From positions 28,242,181-28,306,180 of the forward strand of contig OX422210.1 of assembly GCA_949130495.1 (NCBI GenBank): a DNA stretch of 64,000 nucleotides, read 5' to 3'. The notes beneath the pieces were generated by a model. That model saw nothing but the letters and a program-made list of their open reading frames with translations, was not told where the DNA came from and made no database searches. The DNA is from Sambucus nigra. Lineage: Eukaryota > Streptophyta > Magnoliopsida > Dipsacales > Adoxaceae. The translations under genes and the position numbers were made by a program. This document shows positions 22,131 to 34,380 of the stretch, piece after piece. Each line of letters begins with the position of its first letter. Position 1 is the stretch's first letter.

Positions 22131-25100
22131 ACCGCCACAGATGGCAGCATTGCCACCCATTCCAGCAGTCCCAGTTCAGCAGGGGCAGTTACAGTATGGA
22201 CGTGTCTACAACGTTCACCAGGCTGCAGTTCCACAGGCACCGCCCGCGATTGAGGGTACGTTTCCTATCCATGGCACTATGGGTCGGGTATTATTCGATA
22301 CGGGTGCTACACATTGTTTTATAGCTACACACTCCGCGAAAGCTTTAGGATTGTTAGCTACGGCAGAGAGCACAGTGACGTGTGTCGACTCACCATTGGG
22401 GAGTGGGTCACTTATTTTCTTTATATGCCGGGGAGTGGGGGTAGAGATTGGTGGTTTGGTATTACCTGCAGACATGTTAGTATTAGATATGCATGTTCAC
22501 GATGTGATTATCGGTATGGATTGGCTCGTAGCTTATAGGGCCATGATTGATTGCTTCAGCGGGAGCATTATTTTTGCCATTCCGGGGCAAGAGATGTTTA
22601 TAGTGGCGATGCCTCGCCTAGAGGGAGGATCGATCGCTCACCTGTATTACATTGAGGAGGATACCTCTAAGGAGGTAGTGATTCCTTTAGATTCTATCCC
22701 AGTAGTCAGGGAGTATTCGGATGTGTTTCAGGAGATACCAGGCTTACCCCCCAGTCGAGAGATACACTTTGTTATAGATTTGCTACCGGGTACGAGACCT
22801 ATAGCACGTGCACCGTACCGTATGGCTCCAGCTGAGATGCGAGAGTTACAGGATCAGATACAACAACTGTTAGGTCAGAGCTTTATTCACAGGAGTACCT
22901 CACCTTGGGGCGCTCCAGTTTTGTTTGTGAAGAAGAGGGATGGTTCACTGAGATTGTGTGTGGACTACCGAGAGTTGAATAAGGTCACGATACGAAATAA
23001 GTATCCGTTGCCTCGAATCGATGACTTATTCGACCAGTTGAGAGGAGCTTCTTTCTTCTCGAAGATTGATTTGAGATCAGGATACCATCAGTTGCGTATC
23101 AGGGAGGAGGATGTCTCGAAGACTGCGTTCTTGTAGAGATATGGTTCTTACGAGTTTCGGGTTATGCCTTTCGGTTTGACCAATGCTCCAGCTGTGTTTA
23201 CGGACTTGATGAACAGAGTGTTCAGGGATTTCCTAGATCAGTTTGTCATTGTCTTCATCGATGATATTCTGGTTTACTCCCAGACGGAGGAGGAGCACGC
23301 TGATCATTTGAGGCAGGTTTTGCAGACACTTCGTCAGGACGAGTTGTATGCAAAATATGAGAAGTGCGGGTTTTGGCTGAAGGAAGTCCAGTTTTTGGGA
23401 CACATTATTTCCGACCAGGGAATATCTATTGATCCGGGGAAGGTATCAGCGGTGAGGGAGTGGGGACAGCCCACGACACCAACGGAGATTCGTAGTTTCT
23501 TGGGTCTAGCAGGATACTACAGGAGGTTTATTCGGGGTTTCTCGGAGATAGCAGGTCCTTTGACACATCTAACTCGTAAAGGTGTGCCGTTCATTTGGAG
23601 TGATGCCTGTCAGTTGGCATTCGATGAATTGAAGGACAAATTTACCTCAGCACCTGTGTTAGCATTGCCGAGACCGGGAGTTGAGTATTTGGTTTACACC
23701 GATGCATCTTTGCAAGGGCTTGGAGGTGTATTGCAGCAGGAGAGACATGCCATAGCTTATGCTTCCCGTAAGCTTAAGACTCATGAGAAGAATTACCCCA
23801 CGCATGATTTGGAGTTGGCAGCAGTGGTATTTGCCCTACGGATTTGGAGGCACTATCTTTTGGGGGAGAAATTCCAACTGTTCACGGACCACAAGTCCCT
23901 ACAGTACCTGTTCATGCAGAAGGAGTTGAATATGCGGCAGCGTAGGTGGCTTGAGTTTGTGAAGGACTACCAGTTCGACATCCAGTATCACCCGGGTAAG
24001 GCTAACGTGGTAGCAGACGCGTTGACCCGTAGGCCAGTAGATGAGGTGCCAGAGGTGTGGAAGGCTAAGTGGAAGGAATTGGGACACCAGGATGCAGTGG
24101 CCCGATCTTTCATGTCTGTGATGACCGTTACACCGCAGATTGTCACGAAGGTAGTACGGGCACAGGCTAATGACTCGTTCTGTCAAGAGCAGATAGTTCG
24201 ATTACTAGCAGAGGGAGCCGAGTCCTATACCGTTAGCTCAGACGGGGGATTACGCTTCAATGGGAGATTGGTAGTTCCAGAAGGGGAGAAATTGCGACAC
24301 GAGGTGATGGCAGAGTCGCACGACTCACGGTTCGCGGTACATCCCAGAGGGGGCAAAATGTACCAAGACATGAGACGTCAGTATTGGTGGAGCGGTATGA
24401 AGAGAGATATCGCTGAGTTTGTTTCGAAATGCGCCACTTGTCAGCTTGTAAAAGTGGATCATCAGAGACCGGCAGGATTGCTACAGCCATTGGAGGTCCC
24501 GGTGTGGATGTGGGAGAGCATATCCATGGACTTTATCACGGGGTTGCCTACGTCGCAGAGGGGTCACGACTCCTTTTGGGTAATTGTGGACAGGTTGTCC
24601 AAGGTTGCTCACTTTTTACCCGTAAGGAGTGACTACACTACGGGACAGTATGCCCAGCTCTTCATTTCAGAGATTGTGAGACTTCACGGTGTGCCCCTAA
24701 ATATCGTGTCTGACAGAGACAAGATATTTGTTTCGAGGTTTTGGGAGAGTTTCCAGGAGGCCATGGGCACGGAATTGCGGTTGAGTACGGCTTATCATCC
24801 GCAGACTGGTGGGAAGACTGAGCGCACAAATCAGATGTTGGAGGACATGCTACGCATGTGCATTATTGACTTCGGGGGTGGATGGGAGCAGTACCTTCCA
24901 CTGGTGGAGTTTGCTTACAACAACTCCTATCAGTTCACTATTGGCATGGCTCCGTTTGAGGCATTGTACGGTAGGCCTTGTCGTTCCCCAGCATGTTGGT
25001 TAGAGGTGGGGGACAACAAACTACTTGGGCCGAAAGTGATTCAGGATACTTCGGCAAGGATTGAGTTGATTCGGAGTCGCATTCGGGTAGCTCAAGACAG

Positions 25101-25584
25101 GCAGAAGAGTTATGCTGATGCGAAGAGGTTTTTCAGGGAGTTTCAAGTGGGGGACCAGGTTTTGCTCAGGGTATCTCCTATGAAGGGGATTATGCATTTC
25201 GGGAAGAAAGGGAAGTTGGCACCAAGGTATGTGGGGCCGTTTCCTATTATTGAGCGGATCGGACCGGTTGCGTATAGACTCGGGTTACCGGAGCATTTGC
25301 ATCGGATTCACGATGTGTTCCATATTTCCTCGCTAAGGAAATACCTTAGAGATAATTTGGCTCATTCTCACATTGCTATGGAGGACATCGATCTCCAGCC
25401 GGATAGCTCCTACGAGGAGGGGCCAATTGCTATTTTGGACCGAAGTGAGAGGAAACTGCGGTCAAAGATAGTACCGCTAGTGCGTGTTCAGTGGCGACAT
25501 CACAATGTCGAGGAGTCCACATGGGAGCGCGAGGATGAGATGCGCGAACGTTATCCAGAGTTGTTCATACCAGGTACTTTCTAG
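22131..25584 (+). pseudogene. pol: Tekay pol: protease, RT, RNase H, integrase, chromodomain
   Basis: Replication polyprotein continuous with gag. Domains in order: aspartic protease with [10 protein letters not shown] (catalytic Asp at 22,297); RT from about 22,770, with [25 protein letters not shown] and the catalytic box [10 protein letters not shown] (23,254); RNase H with [11 protein letters not shown] (23,701) and FTDHKSL; integrase with an HHCC zinc finger ending CATCQL (about 24,430), core aspartates in MDFITG (about 24,529) and NIVSDRDK, and the glutamate in GKTERTNQ. The tail has [11 protein letters not shown] and [14 protein letters not shown], a chromodomain of the Tekay type that can direct insertion to heterochromatin. 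A single TAG at 23,134, inside RT, is the only stop; the 806 codons from 23,164 to 25,584 are open. Confidence 0.96.
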
Positions 25585-25613
25585 TTTCGAATTTCGGGAC
25601 GAAATTCAGTTAT

Positions 25614-25624
25614 TAGGGGGGAAG
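25614..25624 (+). promoter_or_regulatory. Polypurine tract, Tekay
   Basis: The purine run taggggggaag lies 2 bp before the 3' LTR and is the expected RNase H-resistant primer for plus-strand synthesis. Confidence 0.9.
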
Positions 25625-25626
25625 TA

Positions 25627-28612
25627 TGTAATACCCCGTACTTTTGGCTATATTTATTTTTGGGATTTATTAATTAAATGCATATTAATTGGAAATTAAT
25701 CCGGCTTAAAGATACTAACGAGATGCGAGTTGGTATTTGATTATGTGCATATATGATTATATATGAATTTGGAATTATGAAATTTGTCGTGAGATTGATA
25801 TACGGCATTTTAGAAATTTTGTTGAGACGCGTGTGACCGCCGCGTTATGGTGTATTATTTTGATTATAAAATTGAATTTAAAATCTATAAACCGTATGGT
25901 CGTTTTGAGTGCGTCAACGCGTCCGTAAGGATCGAGATAGTCAGAAAACACTAGCCGGGGGTGTAGTTTGGATTCCGGGGTATTTTTAGGCCATACCGGC
26001 ATCATAAAGGGTATTTTGGTAATTTGGTATTTGGAGGAATTAATAATGACGAAAATTAGGAGTTTTAATCTGATGTGGATTTAACCCAATAAACCCACTA
26101 ACCAACCCATATTAACCCATTAAGCTACGGAGGCTATCATTAGGTTTACAACTTTCTCAAAGAAAACCCTAGCCACCTTAAGCCACCATTGGAGAAGAAG
26201 CTTGGAGAAGAGAAGAAATTCTGCAGAAAAGCTCTATCAAACCATCATCCAAACTCAGAGACAACCAAGGCAAGTGACTTTATTCCATTTAATTTCAGAG
26301 AATGTTCTTTCCATGTTAGATAATTCAAATTTATGATTTGTTCTTGGTGAAATATGAAAAACCCATGTAGTTTAGGACTTAGAACTTGAAAACCTTGAGG
26401 AGAATTGCATGTAGAATGATAGGTAGATATATATTCTCATGATGTTTGTGGTTGGAAGAAATTAAAACGGATTTATATTGGATTAATTCATGATTCATAA
26501 AGTTAGGGTTTATGTTCTTGAATAATTGGGAAAAAGTGTAGAGATTTGTAAATTTGATGGATGTTAAGATGGATTGATCCCTTAAAAACATGTTAGGATG
26601 TGACTATATATGTTGAGGATTGATTAGAGACCTTAAAACATAGTTGGGACGAAGTTTAGAGGAGATTTGAGAAGTAGAAATTGGGTGAAAAACGATTTTG
26701 GGAATTCTGGGTTCGCAGCTGGTAGCTCGTTAGAAACCAACCCAGGTCGTTCGAACGAGCTCGTTCGAACGAGCTTCTAACGAGTTGACTAGTCGCTTCT
26801 AACGAGGGGCAGTTTCGTTCGATATCTCGTTCGAATGAGATATCGTTAGAAGGTACAGTTCGTTCGAACGAACTGGAATCTCGTTCGAACAGTCTCGTTC
26901 GAACGAGACTTCTAATGAGTTGACAGTGGAATCCCGTTCGAACAGTCTCGTTCGAACGAGACTTCTAACGAGTTGACAGTTTGGTCCTTTTTGGCCTGTT
27001 TCGATTTTTGGAGTCCCGTAAACTTGTTCGAGGGTAGAGTTAACATTCCTTTGATGATGTATTGATGGATTTGGGACTTTGGGTTATTATGAGGAGTAAA
27101 TTATATACGAGAGTTAAAAATTAAATGGACGGTTTGGGTTGAGACGTGAGTGTCTACTACGACGTGAGAATAAATTATGGCGCGTATGATTATAAACCGA
27201 AATAGTATAATTGTGATAATTATAAGTTGGTACGAGAATGCGATATGTACTACGATTAAACTACGGGATTACTAAGACGTGTGTTTACTTAGTATTGGTA
27301 TATGAATTGTGTGTATGACATACCTACCATACTTGCTATCACGGGAGGTTTGCGTTCGCTTAGGGCCCTCTAATCCTTGTGTTGCCCGGATTTAGACTGG
27401 TTACCTTGATGAACATAGGTCATAGAAAGACTTATTGGGATATTAATAAGTCCGCTGATCGTAGGAGCGTAGGTATGTGCGTAACCTATGTGATGTGACT
27501 GTGTTCGCCTCCATTATTTGTGATATTGTTATCTGTGAACTATTCCTGAGAGATTCGGAATATGTAATCCTTATGTACGTGATGTACCGGGATGGATAGC
27601 AGAGTATGTGTGCACCGCAGCTTAGTTCTCGGGGTGCTTATATTGTATATTTATGATGTGAATAATATACATTTAATCAATGGGAACCTTCATGTTAATG
27701 TTGTGAATATAATTACGGTATTGTTTCGAGAAACATAACGGGTTAGCTGATAGTGAAATATATTGCATATTGAGCATCTGAGTTTACGATATATCCATAT
27801 TTATTACAAGCGTTATAATGTTAATAGAATCGAGTAATAAGGGTAGGACCTATGATAGTCTAGCTAGAGATGATGTCACTTAGCTAGTGGTTTATGTCGT
27901 TATAGATGGGTACTTACGTTAGGAGTGCACAGTTAGACGAGAGGTGAGAATACCATGTGAGTGCACGTCCTAACATGTACTTTGCATTTAATGTTTTAAA
28001 TGTTTTTCAAGCACTTGAAGGTTTTTAAAATATAACTCCACATTCGGGCTCTGACCCGTTTGCTTTTCAAATCTATTTTTCTTTGTAAAACCATTTTAGG
28101 TGCCCAGCCACAAGGACACCAAGTATAGGATACTCATTCAGGTGACGAGCTGTAGCTGTTTGTGGAAGCTACAGGGATTTGCTTGTAGACGCCTCTATTC
28201 ACTTGGATTCCAGATTCATTATCTATCAGTTGTAGGGCATGTTGCCCATTTCTATTAGAGTTACATTTCCATTACAGTTTTCAGACTTTGGCATGTATTG
28301 ATTTAGTATTCAGTTTACTTAACAGTTGTGGGATTTGTAGTGAGGAGTTTCTCATCCAGACTTTATTTACCGTATGTGATGGTTATTCTATTTATTTCAG
28401 TATGGTGAATGGTATTAGTTATTCTTCATTACACTTATTGCATGTTAATCAGACTTTAAATTAAAATTTGGCAACTTACTTTTTAAATACTAGGTGGTTA
28501 GTAATCATAAAAATGTTTTTGACAGTGATGCTATTAACTGGACCAACTTGGCATTTTGAATTAATTTAATAAAGGAGTAGCTACCCGGTATTTAATTAGT
28601 CGGGGTGCCATA
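25627..28612 (+). repeat. 3' LTR of the Tekay element
   Basis: Partner of the LTR at 17,780. It ends GCCATA where the 5' copy ends GCCACA, so its last dinucleotide is TA rather than the canonical CA (one C-to-T change). The GTAAG target duplicate follows directly. Confidence 0.97.
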
Positions 28613-28617
28613 GTAAG

Positions 28618-29240
28618 TAGTCTACAATGTGATCCATCCAGCTCGGAACTTTTTCAATGTGGAGAATCTACTCGAGATTCAGTGACTTAGTAGTTTGATC
28701 AATGCTGGGTTGTTTTAGGATATCTATTTGGATTATTCTTCTCAAGTCAGAGTTTATTGGTGAACTCAAAGTTACTAGGGCATCTGCATGGTTGTTCTAT
28801 CTTTTGGGGAACTGCTGAACATCTACTTGATCAAAGTTGGCCATTAGTCCCTTCACAACGGAGAGATAAGCTGCCATCATTTCATCCTTTGGGTCAAAAT
28901 CACCTTTTATCTGGTTGGATACTAGCTTGGTATCGTCAAAGTCCTGAAGATGCCTTGCCCCTAGCAATTTTGATTTGCATAATCCAGTGATCAGCGCCTC
29001 GTTCTGCCTCATTATTGGAGGCTTCAAATTCAAGTCTGATTCCCTACTCGAGCAGTATATTTTCAGGAGTCACTAGCACGATACCAACTCCTGCTCCCTT
29101 GATTTGGAGGCTCCATTAACGTACAAGGTCCAAACACTTAGTTCCTATAAGTTTTCCCTTGATCGACTGGTTTCTATCTGATCATCAGGTTGTTCTCCTG
29201 TGAACTCAGAGATGAAATCAGTTAGGATTTGCCCCTTAAC
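28618..29240 (-). pseudogene. Tat-1 archaeal-type RNase H (minus strand)
   Basis: The minus strand encodes MRQNEALITGLCKSKLLGA, DTKLVSNQIKGDFDPKDEMMAAYL and ANFDQVDVQQFPKR (28,797-29,033). This is the second RNase H typical of the Tat lineage, corresponding to the AEYEALIAGL...SDSQLV pattern of the family. The glutamate-bearing NEAEYEA motif is altered to RQNEA, and the SDS motif reads DDT. Below it the linker MDHIV and DYLQSDVLP runs up to the Tekay insertion point and resumes at 17,779. Confidence 0.8.
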
Positions 29241-30740
29241 GACTGTTCTTGGTAGAAAATGAATATTAAACCTTTAGATCTCGACTGACCACTTCGACAG
29301 TTGGCTAGAAAGGTTTGTTTTCCTCATAACAGCCTTGAGAGGGTGCAAAGTAACCATGAAAATGGAGTGGACCTCGAAATAATGCTTCAATTTCCTTGAG
29401 GCTATCATCAGTACGTAGGTGAGCTTTTCCAATGTCAGGTACCGCTACTCGGATTCCAAAAGGGCCTTACTTGCATAGTAGACTGAATGTTGGCTCCCAT
29501 CTTTCTCACATACCAAGGAGGAGCTCACAGCATGGTCTAATACTGCAAGGTAAAGGTATAAAGTATCACTCTCTCTAGGAATCACGAGCAAAGGGGGGTT
29601 GCTGAGATAGGCCTTGAGTTCTTCTAAGGCTCTGAAGGAGTCCTCATTTCAGGTTATACCCTTGTTCTTTTTCAACAACTGAAAGAACGGTTGACACCAT
29701 TCTGAAGACTTATAAATGAATCGATTGAGAGAGACGAGCATTACGATGAGCTTCTATACATCTCTTACTATTTAAGGGGTTGAACTTTTTGATGGCATTA
29801 ATCTGGTCGGGATTTGCCTTTATTCCTCTCTTACTGACCAAGTATCCAAGGACTTTTCCTAACTGGACACCAAAATAACACTTGCGTTGAGTTTCATTTG
29901 GTATTTCCTGAGGATTTCGAAAGTCCTTGCCAGGTCAGAGAGGTGATCGTCCTTGAGCTTGCTCTTGACGATTATGTCATCAACGTAAACTTCCATAGTA
30001 TCCCCCATTTGGTCTTTAAACATCTTTATAAATAGCTATTAATAAGTTGCTCATGCATTCTTGAGGCCGAAAGGCATAACACTATAACAATACAAACCAA
30101 CAATGGTTATTAAGGAGGTCTTATCTTGGTCCGGTGCGTGAAGGGGTATTTGATGGTATTGAGAGTACGTGTTTAAAAATCTCATCCTCTCATGTACCAC
30201 TGTAGCATTGACCAGTTGGTTAATCTTTGAAAGGGGAAATTATTTTTGGGACAGGCCCTATTGAGGTCAGTGAAGTCAATACAAACTCTCCACTTTCCAT
30301 TGCTCTTAGGAACTACTACTGGATTGGATAACCATTTAGGGAACTAAACCTCCCGTATGGAACCTGCATCTAGTAGCTTTTTGACCTCTTTCTCTACTGC
30401 TTTAGCTTTTTTGGGGGCTATTAGGCAAGCCTTCTGTGTAATTGGCTTGAAGGTTGGGTCCACATGCAATCAATGACAAGCAATGCTAGGATCAATCCCA
30501 GGAAGCTCGTAGGGTTCCTATGCAAAAACATCCAAGTTACTTTGGAGGAGGGTGACTAGTTCTTTATTCTCACTATCAGTCAAGGAGGTACCAACCAAAA
30601 ACTTCTTCTCAGTCGAGCTACTCCCAGCTGTGACTTCTTCCAGGTCTTTAACGACCCTCTCAGAGGGAAGAATCCTAGTCTCCTCCACTCCTAGTCGACC
30701 ATACCTTAGCTACTATTAGGAGGACATTAACCCCTCATGG
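29241..30740 (-). pseudogene. Tat-1 RT and RNase H (minus strand)
   Basis: On the minus strand the palm region shows SVMPFGLKNA followed by MFKDQMGDTMEVYVDDIIVKSK (about 29,950-30,080), so the YVDD catalytic box is kept. It continues with LGYLVSKRGIKANPDQINAIKK (about 29,775-29,850), the RT connection typical of Tat elements, and a first RNase H down to about 29,250. The upstream part to about 30,700 carries the protease-RT linker. Several stops and frame changes interrupt it. Confidence 0.8.
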
Positions 30741-30778
30741 GCTTCTTCCATGCTTTTTTATTCTTCCACTTTCTTCTC

Positions 30779-31330
30779 CTATTGTATGAAACACTTCTTG
30801 GCCATAGTCTGGTCTCCATGAATCTCAACTACTCCTCGATCAGTTACACACTTTAACTTCTGATGATAGGTCCATGGGTCGGCCTTCATTGCATGGAGCC
30901 ATCCCCTGCCGAGGATGGCTTGGTATGGTGATTTGATATCAGTAAAGAGAAACTCAATCATTTTTGCAATTTTTCCTGCCCTGAATGGCAGGACGACCTT
31001 TCCCAAAGGGACTGTAATCTTTTCGACAAAGTTGGCCAATGGAACAATGGTTTCCTTGAGGTCAGCTACGCTGAGCTTTAACTTTCTGAACAATTCATGG
31101 TACATTACTTCGGACGAGCTACCTTGGTAGGCGAGCAACTTGTCGAGGTCCCAGTTTATTATCCTAAGTGTAATGACTAGTGCATCATAATGAGGGGTTC
31201 TCACTCCAATCAACTCTTCATCAGTGAACACAATATGCTTATTGTAATTGACGTCCTTCGATCGTCGACGTTTCCCTACCTGAGTTTTAGCTCAGTCAAT
31301 CTAAAAGGCCTGCATGACTGTAGTAAGCTT
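30779..31330 (-). pseudogene. Tat-1 aspartic protease (minus strand)
   Basis: The open frame 30,779-31,231 encodes a retropepsin-like domain: DEELIGVRTPHYDALVITL, then the active-site region LLAYQGSSSEVMYHELF, then the C-terminal YQAILGRGWLHAMKA and the ending TYHQKLKCVTDRGVVEIHGD. Family members have VDNGSS or VDTGSS at the active site; here the catalytic aspartate is replaced (AYQGSS), so the enzyme would be dead even if translated. It would cleave the Gag-Pol polyprotein. Confidence 0.8.
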
Positions 31331-32985
31331 CTTAACTTCCATCCGAGATGCATTTCCTGGAATTTGTTTGAGGTTTGACGCCCCATGTATCACTACGAAT
31401 TCGTGGTCGATATCCTTCTTGAGGACATTATCCGGCCTCTGCTCACCATTCGTTGCTAATTTTTCTACCTTATTTTCCATGAACTCATTAAGGTTCCCAG
31501 CTTGGGCCAACTCCTTGAGGTGAGATTTGAGGGCTTTATAATGCTCAGTCTTGTGTCCGCCCTCCTTGTGGAATACGCACCTTAGTGCGTTATTCCATTT
31601 GGAAAAGTCTCCTCCTATCTTCTTTGGCCACTTAATAAATGGCTCATCTTTGATCTTCGAAAGAATCTTGTATATTAGCTCCTTGAAGACTGTGTTTATA
31701 GCCTAAAGTGCCTTCGAGGTATCATTTTTGTTTCCATTCTTGGAGCCATTTTCCCCTCATTCTTATCCCCTTTCTTCTGCGGTTCATTCTTCTCGGATCC
31801 TTTTCCATCCTTCGCATGACCATTATCCCCTGCACTAAGATGGGTCACATCCTCGAATTTGGTGTATTTCTTAATACGAGACATCAAGTCATCAATGGTT
31901 ATGGCCTCCTTCTTAGTTAAGGACTGGTGAAGGAGACAAGAGCTAGGAAAACCGATTTCGAAGGATGATGTGGTAACCTATTCCAAGAAATCCTCGACTT
32001 TGTTGAACACTTCCTAGTACCTCTTCCCATACTCTAAGGTTCTCTTGTGGAGTTTTCTTCATAGTAAGCAAAGCATCCATCCTCTTCAGATGGGAGCTGC
32101 TTGTTATGAAGCGAGTTGTAAATAGCTCTGTTATAGAGTCAAAATTTTGGATGGACATATGAGGTAGCTTCTTAAACCATTTCTAGGCCACATCGTGCAA
32201 GATCGAGGGGAAGATTCAGCACATCAGCACATCGTTATTGCTCCATAGATTCATGGGTTGCTTGCATTACCTAACATGGTCGATGGGGTCAGTCTTCCCA
32301 TCCTAAATCTAGACACTGGGAATCATAAACTTCTTCAGGGATTCTTCTTCTTCATTCACCCTTTAAAAATGGGACTTCATCTGAGTTTTGAGAGCTCCCC
32401 TGTCTAGCTCCCTTGTAGATCTAGCACCACGATGAGGTGGGTGTTGGTCCATCTCTCTCTGGACCAAACTTCGTATATCATCATTTTGTCGATCATGACT
32501 CTTGTATCGACGAGCTGGTTGCAATCACTCAGAATGGTCATCAACTGACCTGTCTTTTAGTTCTTTCTGATCCACTACTTAGGCTCCTTCCTCGACTGCA
32601 AGACTTGCTCACCTGAGGACTAGGAATTCGATTGTGGCATCGCCTTGTGTTTTTATGGAGTTCTCTCTCCAGTATTTCCAATCACCTTTTGAGGCGAGCA
32701 TTCTCATTCTCCTGTTGGCGAGTAGCCTCCTCCTGCTCTTGGAGTCTGGCCTCGTAGGCATCAATTAACCTAAAAATCTGCGTGGATTTGGGTTGCCATT
32801 GAGTTTCTTCAGATACTTTCCTCTCCTAGAAAAGTCTTGGGTTTGAATGACGGATTTCAGACCTTACCCTTAGAGGGATAGGCTGCTGCTGAATATCACC
32901 TGCTTAAGGGACATTACTACTATAATGAGACATCGGTGGTTGTTATTGATGAAGGTTTTCACAGGAATAACAATCGATTCCCACA
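31331..32985 (-). pseudogene. gag: Tat-1 gag (minus strand)
   Basis: Gag remains in several frames. A capsid block IQNFDSITELFTTRF, SSSHLKRMDALLTMKKTPQE and NLRVW lies at 31,950-32,158. A charged C-terminal region rich in Lys, Asp and Asn lies at 31,696-31,887, and the gag-protease linker at 31,301-31,510 (NGEQRPDNVLKKDIDHEFVV). The upstream part to about 32,850 is Gln/Glu/Arg-rich and broken. No zinc knuckle is clear. Confidence 0.7.
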
Positions 32986-32997
32986 GACGGAGCCAGT

Positions 32998-33400
32998 TGT
33001 AGTGACAAAAAATCTCAACACAAATAATCAATGAAGAAAAACAATCACTAAGAAAATAAGAATAGCAATAATCACAATCACACAACATAAGAAGTTACGT
33101 GGTTTGGAAAATTGCCTACATCCGCGGAGAGGACTATTTTTGTATTGAGTAACTCTCGAAAAAGTTTTCTACATGCCCCTAAGCCCCATGCCAGGGGTAA
33201 AAAATATATGTAGTTAAGAGAAAGTGTTGGTAAGGGCCATATATCCCTTGAATATATCTTCGAGATTTTTAGGGATAGACTCAGCCATATCTTTTATTCT
33301 AACTGTTATTCAAGACTCATAATTTTGCCCGGGCGCCTGATTTATTTATTTGGGCTTGATCTATTACTCTTATGGTCTTGGTCGATAATAGGTACCCACA
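32998..33400 (-). repeat. 5' LTR of Tat-1
   Basis: In element orientation the LTR starts TGTGGGTACC and ends ...TCACTACA (403 bp), followed after 2 bp by tggctccgtctgtgggaa, which sits where a primer binding site should be and begins with the required TGG. The same 'ccgtctgtggg' sequence follows the LTR in other Tat elements. The partner LTR is missing from the window, so the boundaries rest on TG/CA ends and PBS position only. Confidence 0.65.
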
Positions 33401-34380
33401 GGTACAATCGTACATCTACGGTGTAACGGGTAAAAAATAAACTCGCGTGGAGCCACGAGGATCCGTATGTAGGATCATATTGGGAGTTAACGGTAGGTAA
33501 GACAACTAACGTGTGTGTGGTAGAAATATGTGTGGTGGGAATAATTATTCATTTTGCTTGAAGTTGATTAAATGTGGATCCGTAAGATGCAGGCTCTTGG
33601 AATACGATTAGGATCAAATGAGGCATAACCGCTTATCAAGATGACGATTAGTGCCAAAGAACAATTACCAATAATAATAAATACAAGTCAGAGGTCAACA
33701 CATTCAATATTCAAAACTCCTGTATTAAATGAGTCTTTATGACATAAATGCTCTCAGAACGCAATAAGTAAAACGAATCCCATAGTTGACTTAATTAGAG
33801 GGAGAAGGAATAAGCACCTTTAGTGCAATAAAAGCAAGGCAATAACCTTGAACACAATAAATGCTCAATAACGATATCAATAGCGTAAAGGAAGGTGGTC
33901 ACACAATAAATGTTCTCATGAAAAAGTCTCTTGTTTAGGGAGATTTTGGCAACGATTCTAGGTTAGAATTGTGATCATGGAAAAGATAGAATTTTGGAGT
34001 ATTTATATGGGGCAAGGTCACTCGAGTGACCTTTCTTGCATTAAATGCATCTGAGCACATTTAATGCCAACGGTGCCATTTAATAAATGCCAAAGATGTG
34101 GTATTAAATGCATAGGATACGATATCTGTTTAGGCTCTCAGAGTCATGGCAACACATGATGTGCTAGCCACAAGCTTACCATCCTTTATGCGAGCATACA
34201 TACTTGAGGGGCTTATTTTATTTTTAAATCTTGCCCCTTATAATAAAAGGTTTCCTCCACCGCCAAATATTTTTTTACCTTTACGGTTTTGAGATAAATC
34301 GTTTTCTTTGAGCATAGAGAGAGAGAGATAGAGCAGACAGTGTTTTTGTGAGATGAACATTCCAAGTTCCTCTTCTTTTG
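33401..34380 (+). other. Upstream region of the Tat-2 antisense gene
   Basis: I see no coding signal. A TATA-like box (ttataataaaagg) lies at about 34,237-34,250, roughly 100 bp upstream of where the PMD-like reading begins, so the region is a candidate promoter for that gene. The 3' LTR of Tat-2 may be hidden here, but no second copy is available to define it. Confidence 0.4.

Larger units (their letters stand above)
17780..28612 (+). mobile_element. Complete Tekay/Del-type chromovirus
   Basis: A full-length Ty3/gypsy LTR retrotransposon of 10,833 bp. LTRs of 2,987 and 2,986 bp differ by about 45 substitutions by hand count (about 1.5%). GTAAG duplicates flank it (17,775-17,779 and 28,613-28,617). 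The tRNA-iMet primer binding site TGGTATCAGAGC (20,769-20,780) lies 2 bp after the 5' LTR, and a polypurine tract (taggggggaag) lies just before the 3' LTR. A single gag-pol frame ends in a chromodomain-like tail. The large LTRs, Met PBS and C-terminal chromodomain place it in the Tekay (Del) clade. No frameshift is present, but seven in-frame stops make this copy non-autonomous. Confidence 0.97.
12300..33400 (-). mobile_element. Tat-lineage Ty3/gypsy element Tat-1 (interrupted)
   Basis: Read from right to left: LTR (32,998-33,400), primer-binding-site-like TGG adjacent to it, gag, protease, RT, RNase H, a second archaeal-type RNase H, then integrase, then an antisense accessory gene. The double RNase H and the antisense extra gene downstream of integrase are features of the Tat lineage (Retand/Ogre group). 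The Tekay element (17,780-28,612) is inserted between the second RNase H and integrase. Without it the remains span about 10 kb. The 3' LTR expected near the left end was not found, so the left boundary is approximate. All coding regions contain stops. Confidence 0.75.

Noticed and set aside
21641..22324. Long alternative frames overlapping Tekay gag (both strands)
   Set aside because: They are shadows of the Gly/Gln-rich gag linker; the zinc knuckle and all conserved domains lie in the other frame.
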